From Gnetum montanum (lineage: Eukaryota > Streptophyta > Gnetopsida > Gnetales > Gnetaceae): 21,838 bases of DNA. The notes under the pieces were generated by a model, which saw only the letters and a list, made by a program, of their open reading frames with translations, did not search any database and was not told the DNA's origin. Where the stretch lies: contig MNCI01028301.1 of the NCBI GenBank assembly GCA_015680685.1, forward strand, positions 366,109-387,946, read 5' to 3'. This document shows, in pieces, positions 18,903 through 21,838 of the stretch. The position numbers and the translations under genes were made by a program. Positions within the stretch are counted from its first letter, which is position 1. The number at the start of each line of letters is the position of its first letter.

Positions 18903-20226
18903 CTATTTTTTTTCTTTTTCTTTTTTTAGAAGAAAAGGGAAACCCAGTTCTATAGTGCCTAGGGCACCTTTAGAAATTAAGAAAAAAAAAAACCTCCATG
19001 AACCATACAAGGAAAAATTAAGAACATCCATGAAAATAGAGAATGATGGAGTAATAACCTGAAAACAATGAGCAAAGGGAGCAAGATCACACCATGCATG
19101 CTGGAAGACCAATCGATTGTGAGATATCGACACTGTGTGCAAGGCCACTACTACAAGGATTTTGTGTTTACACTACTTCCATTTATCCCAACTTTGAGGG
19201 ATGCGAGTCAATAAATCATGTAGGGATTAGGAAAGCCAACATGCACTTGTTAAGTGTATAAGCTCATTCTAGAAAGATTGGGTGGTTGGACAGTTAAAAA
19301 GGTAGTGATCAATGGTCTCTAGGTGAGCACCACAATGCGTACATGTGCTATCATCAATCAAACCTTAATGGAATAAAAGCATGTTTACAGGTAATTTGCC
19401 ATGTAAACATTTGGACATAAAATATTTGCATTTAGGAATAATAATATCATACCACACCACCATGACTCTTTTATTGGGTCTTTGATGCTTGGTGCTAGGC
19501 TTGTATAGGCCTCACACATCTTATATTGAGTAGATTGACCTCATTGCACAACTTGATATTGAACTTTGATATATTGTTGAAACCAAGGCCTTAATTTTTC
19601 AAAGCTTTGCCATGTTGAATTGGTCCAAATAATGGTTGGAGCATTGTGAAACAAAGTATTATTATAATGATATTTGGCTTGCATTACTTGAACCCATGGT
19701 TTGTCATTTGTATATAGCTGCAAAATAAGCTTTCCTAGTAATGCAAAATTGATGTGATGTAAATGTCTAATACCCCAACCTTCTTCCTAGACTAGATGAC
19801 AAAGATGATCCCAATTAATTAAGTGGAAACTATGTTCTTTAACATGAGACCAAAGAAAATGTCTTTCCAACTTTTCCAATTGATTCAACACTACTTTTGG
19901 AGCTTTATAACATGATAAAAGATAAAGAGGGGTTGCATGAAGCACTGAGCAGAGCAACTGTAGCCTCCTTGCTTGAGTTAAAAGCTTCTCTTTTTAAGTT
20001 GAAAATCTTTTATTTATATTCTGAATACCTTCCTCCCACAAATTAATTGTCATACATCCTAAGAATAGAGGAATGCTCAAACACTTAGTAGGTAGTTTGT
20101 TTTCTTGACACTGGATTTTAGAAAAGAACTCTTTGAAAAACATTAGTAGGTGTCCCAAAATTAAAAATCTTACTTTTTGTGAAATTGATTTGAAGTCATG
20201 AACTCTCATTATTTAAGTAATATATC
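18903..20226 (-). pseudogene. 3' part of a plant L1-type LINE (RT C-terminus and zinc-binding domain)
   Basis: Minus-strand reading gives the end of a non-LTR reverse transcriptase. LPTKCLSIPLFLGC and LWEEGIQNINKRFST correspond to the LP.KYLG.PL region. VVLNQLEKLERHFLWSHVKE, INWDHLCHLV, EEGWGIRHLHHINFALLGKL and KPWVQVMQAKYHYNN follow in canonical order. Next comes a zinc-binding domain: MVVWYDIIIPKCKYF, KCLHGKLPVN and CTHCGAHLETIDHYLFNCPT. The protein part ends near 19180. About 250 bases of 3' untranslated DNA lead to an A-rich tail (the complement of about 18908-18928). Endonuclease and most of the RT are missing, cut off where LTR B begins. Several stops and frameshifts show it is dead. 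Confidence 0.88.
18905..18930 (-). other. A-rich tail of the LINE
   Basis: The plus strand reads T8 C T5 C T7 interruptions, so the minus strand ends in A runs broken by single G. Its position downstream of the zinc-binding domain in the LINE's orientation fits a decayed poly(A) tail and fixes the 3' end of the insertion. Confidence 0.6.
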
Positions 20227-20251
20227 TGATGAGTCATGAATTGTTGGCCAT

Positions 20252-20332
20252 GATATCGCATCCATGATATCACGTACGTGATATCATGAACGCGATATCA
20301 TAGCCTAGACATGATATCACATACGCGATATC
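20252..20332 (+). repeat. Array of six GATATC palindromes in U3
   Basis: GATATC starts at 20252, 20266, 20280, 20294, 20313 and 20327, so the spacings are 14, 14, 14, 19 and 14. The stretch 20263-20288 is a perfect 26-base palindrome centred on CACGTACGTG, which contains two overlapping ACGT cores of the kind bound by plant bZIP and bHLH factors. It ends 18 bases upstream of the TATA region. A role as enhancer or repressor site is inference. Confidence 0.8.
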
Positions 20333-20350
20333 ATAGCCTGTCTCCTCATC

Positions 20351-20358
20351 TATAAATA
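20351..20358 (+). promoter_or_regulatory. TATA box of LTR B
   Basis: TATAAATA inside the 15-base block CTATAAATAAGAGGT (20350-20364) that is identical in LTR A. Transcription of the element should start some 30 bases downstream, at about 20385. Confidence 0.7.
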
Positions 20359-20546
20359 AGAGGTAGGCAGATTTGGTAGGAAGTTTTCGAAGTTTTCAAT
20401 TTTTTAAGTTTTTAGTATTAAGGTAGGGACTTTTTGTTAGTTTTTCCTCTCAAACCTTTCTCCCAGTGCATGCTCGCAGTGTGATGATTGTAATTGTACA
20501 ACATCCTTATTCGAGTGTGACGTACTTGGACACACACATGACTGAC

Positions 20547-20552
20547 AATAAA
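20547..20552 (+). promoter_or_regulatory. Polyadenylation signal of LTR B
   Basis: AATAAA followed by GA, matching the AATAAAGA at 2629 in LTR A and lying 196 bases after the TATA box. It would end the R region when this sequence is present in a 3' LTR. Confidence 0.55.
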
Positions 20553-21099
20553 GATCAAGATTACTTCATCATTGCAGCATCCACTTAGCTTAATTATTTA
20601 ATTGTTATTGTTATTTATTGCTTTCTTAGTTAATATCTCTCTACCCTTATCTCCTAGTAACGCGGAATGAGTATGACTTAATCACAAGCATTTAAGTGTG
20701 ACTACTTGGTAACCCAGTAGCGTACCTAGGCCATGTGCTTGGTAATCCCAGTGGTAGTTGTGCATGAGGTCCAAGATGTGTATGGATGATTAAGGAACGA
20801 ATGCTCCTCATCACACTTAGGCTAGTTTAGATTCTCTCTCATCCTCTATCCTAGCTTAGTTGATATTATTTCCCATCATACCTAGGAGTAGCATTAGTGT
20901 AGGAACACATTAGACACCTCATCTGGACTAAACCATACGTGACAAAGCTAATACTAGTCCAAGTGGGAAGACAGTGAACTACGGTCTTTGAGTAATTGTC
21001 TAGATACCACAACTAGTTCATCTGCGGAGTTCAACTAGATCATGCATGAAGCACTCGTATTTGTATGGTTGAGTGTAGGGGTACCTTGCCACTCATCAT

Positions 21100-21117
21100 T
21101 GGCACTATTGCTGGGGA
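21100..21117 (+). promoter_or_regulatory. Primer binding site for tRNA-Asp, CpG-decayed
   Basis: TGGCACTATTGCTGGGGA lies one base after the LTR end. The complement of the 3' end of plant tRNA-Asp(GUC) is TGGCGCCGTTGCCGGGGA, so 14 of 18 positions match. All four differences are C-to-T or G-to-A changes at the three CpG dinucleotides of the original site. tRNA-Asp priming is known for Athila and related plant Ty3/gypsy elements. Confidence 0.85.
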
Positions 21118-21392
21118 CAGTGCTAGTTATCTAGATTAGTTATATCATACAAGGTCACTGTATAGGAATTAATGATATATCTTTTAGGAAGAAATAATTA
21201 CAAAAAGTCACATACAAATTTAGACACAATTTTACAACCATGCTTCTCCGATAAGACTATGATAATGCCACATCTAGTGAGGTAATTCATTGGAGAACCA
21301 ACGAATTATATGACAATGAAGGTTGGAGTACGCAATCCAAGGTGGGGATTTCTTATAAACATAAAAAAAGGTAGCATTGTCCCAACACATGA
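21118..21392 (+). other. Leader between primer site and readable gag
   Basis: Untranslated leader or decayed 5' part of gag. An ATG at 21241 runs only four codons before a TAA, then reads on in a frame different from the gag frame, so a frameshift near 21370-21390 is possible. The true start codon cannot be fixed. Confidence 0.5.
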
Positions 21393-21838
21393 AAGCATAA
21401 CTTACTCAATGACGATGAACCCCTACTGGCCACTACAAGCCTAACGCAAATACAAGAGGCTATTCAAATCTCCCATAGGCATCGTAAAGGGAGTCGGCTA
21501 CCCAGGCTCGATTTAAACAACTTTCCCAATTTCTCAAGAGGCTATGACTTAGACCCACAACAATATTTATAAGCCTTCTACAATGCTTGTGCATGGAACA
21601 ACATTGATTACGGTTGGCAAAAACACAAGCTCTTTCCTATGACACTCGTTGGCCAAGAAAAAGTATGGTATAGATCGTTAAAACCAAATTCAATTCGACG
21701 TTGGCCAACAATGGTAAAACTCTTTAACGAAAGATATCAAACCTACACAAGAGTGTCAGCCTTGAGGAAAAAAATCCAAGAGTGGAAACAAGCACAGCAT
21801 GAACCCTTGGACATGGCCTTAGAAAGATATTATGCATT
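21393..21838 (+). pseudogene. gag: Partial, broken gag of the LTR B element
   Basis: One frame is open from 21393 to the window end apart from a TAA at 21570-21572, which stands where a CAA would fit. The protein reads LPRLDLNNFPNFSRGYDLDP, AFYNACAWNNIDYG, then the retrotransposon gag core: HKLFPMTLVGQEKVWYRSLK, PNSIRRWPTMVKLFNERYQT, LRKKIQEWKQAQHEPLDMAL, ERYYA. The pattern FP..L...A..W..SL.P.SI..W......F..RY...........I....Q...E......ERF is that of plant Ty3/gypsy gag (capsid). The gene continues beyond the window. Confidence 0.88.

Larger units (their letters stand above)
20227..21098 (+). repeat. LTR copy B, 5' LTR of a Ty3/gypsy element
   Basis: The 872-bp segment starts TGATGAGT and ends ACTCATCA, perfect 8-bp terminal inverted repeats. 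One base later comes a tRNA-Asp-type primer site, then gag, so this is the 5' LTR of an element running off the right edge. It is homologous to LTR A. Its U3 has six GATATC palindromes against two in A, and it lacks A's internal duplication. In the last 80 bases, four of six CpGs kept in A are TG or CA here. The five bases before it, atatc, should recur after the element's 3' LTR. It interrupts the LINE. Confidence 0.92.

Noticed and set aside
18903-19148. 81-codon minus-strand frame as part of the LINE protein
   Set aside because: It lies after the zinc-binding domain, contains no domain motif and runs into the A-rich tail, so it is 3' untranslated sequence.
2397-21098. One 18.7-kb retroelement with LTR A and LTR B as its two ends
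   Set aside because: The LTRs point the same way, but A is preceded by a purine tract and has no primer site after it, while B is followed by a primer site and gag. They are a 3' LTR and a 5' LTR of two different insertions, and they differ in length and internal structure.

Overview
The window reads as intergenic, repeat-rich DNA from a land plant with a large, old-transposon-dominated genome. The evidence is the plant-type retroelements present: a Ty3/gypsy Tat-like pol with a second RNase H, a Ty3/gypsy LTR family with a tRNA-Asp primer site, a plant L1-type LINE 3' end and a tRNA-headed SINE-like piece. All are riddled with stops and frameshifts, and lost CpGs are common. A conifer or other gymnosperm would fit, but nothing here proves the species. 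I see no intact host gene, rRNA, functional tRNA or CRISPR.

Layout. 1-2396: probable 3' internal part of an LTR element, with one broken reading frame (3-470), low-complexity DNA and a purine tract. 2397-3387: an LTR (copy A), probably the 3' LTR of that element. 3547-8821, minus strand: an eroded multi-exon gene of unknown function, with about ten exons recognisable and two splice junctions still in phase. Its first intron holds four copies of a roughly 189-bp repeat. 9459-12585: about 17 diverged units of a roughly 188-bp tandem repeat with G-rich ends. 12981-13080: a short 29-bp tandem repeat. 13322-16440, plus strand: a decayed Tat-like pol (protease-RT linker, RT, RNase H, second RNase H, integrase zinc finger, integrase C-terminus). 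15628-16222: a perfect 276-bp inverted repeat whose second arm is bounded by single Ns, almost certainly an assembly error; it sits where the integrase catalytic core should be. About 17640-17800, minus: a tRNA-derived SINE-like fragment. 18903-20226, minus: the 3' end of a LINE with an A-rich tail. 20227-21098: a second LTR of the same family (copy B), followed by its primer binding site (21100-21117) and a broken gag gene that runs off the window.

Relations. LTR A and LTR B share termini, TATA region and U5 but are not the two ends of one element: only B is followed by a primer site and gag, and only A is preceded by a purine tract. B appears to have inserted into the LINE. The repeat that fills 9.4-12.6 kb reappears directly after the integrase C-terminus, so array and pol probably belong to one retroelement lineage. 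The minus-strand gene may be the antisense extra gene that some Tat-type elements carry, or a captured host gene. That gene is the least explained and most interesting object in the window.
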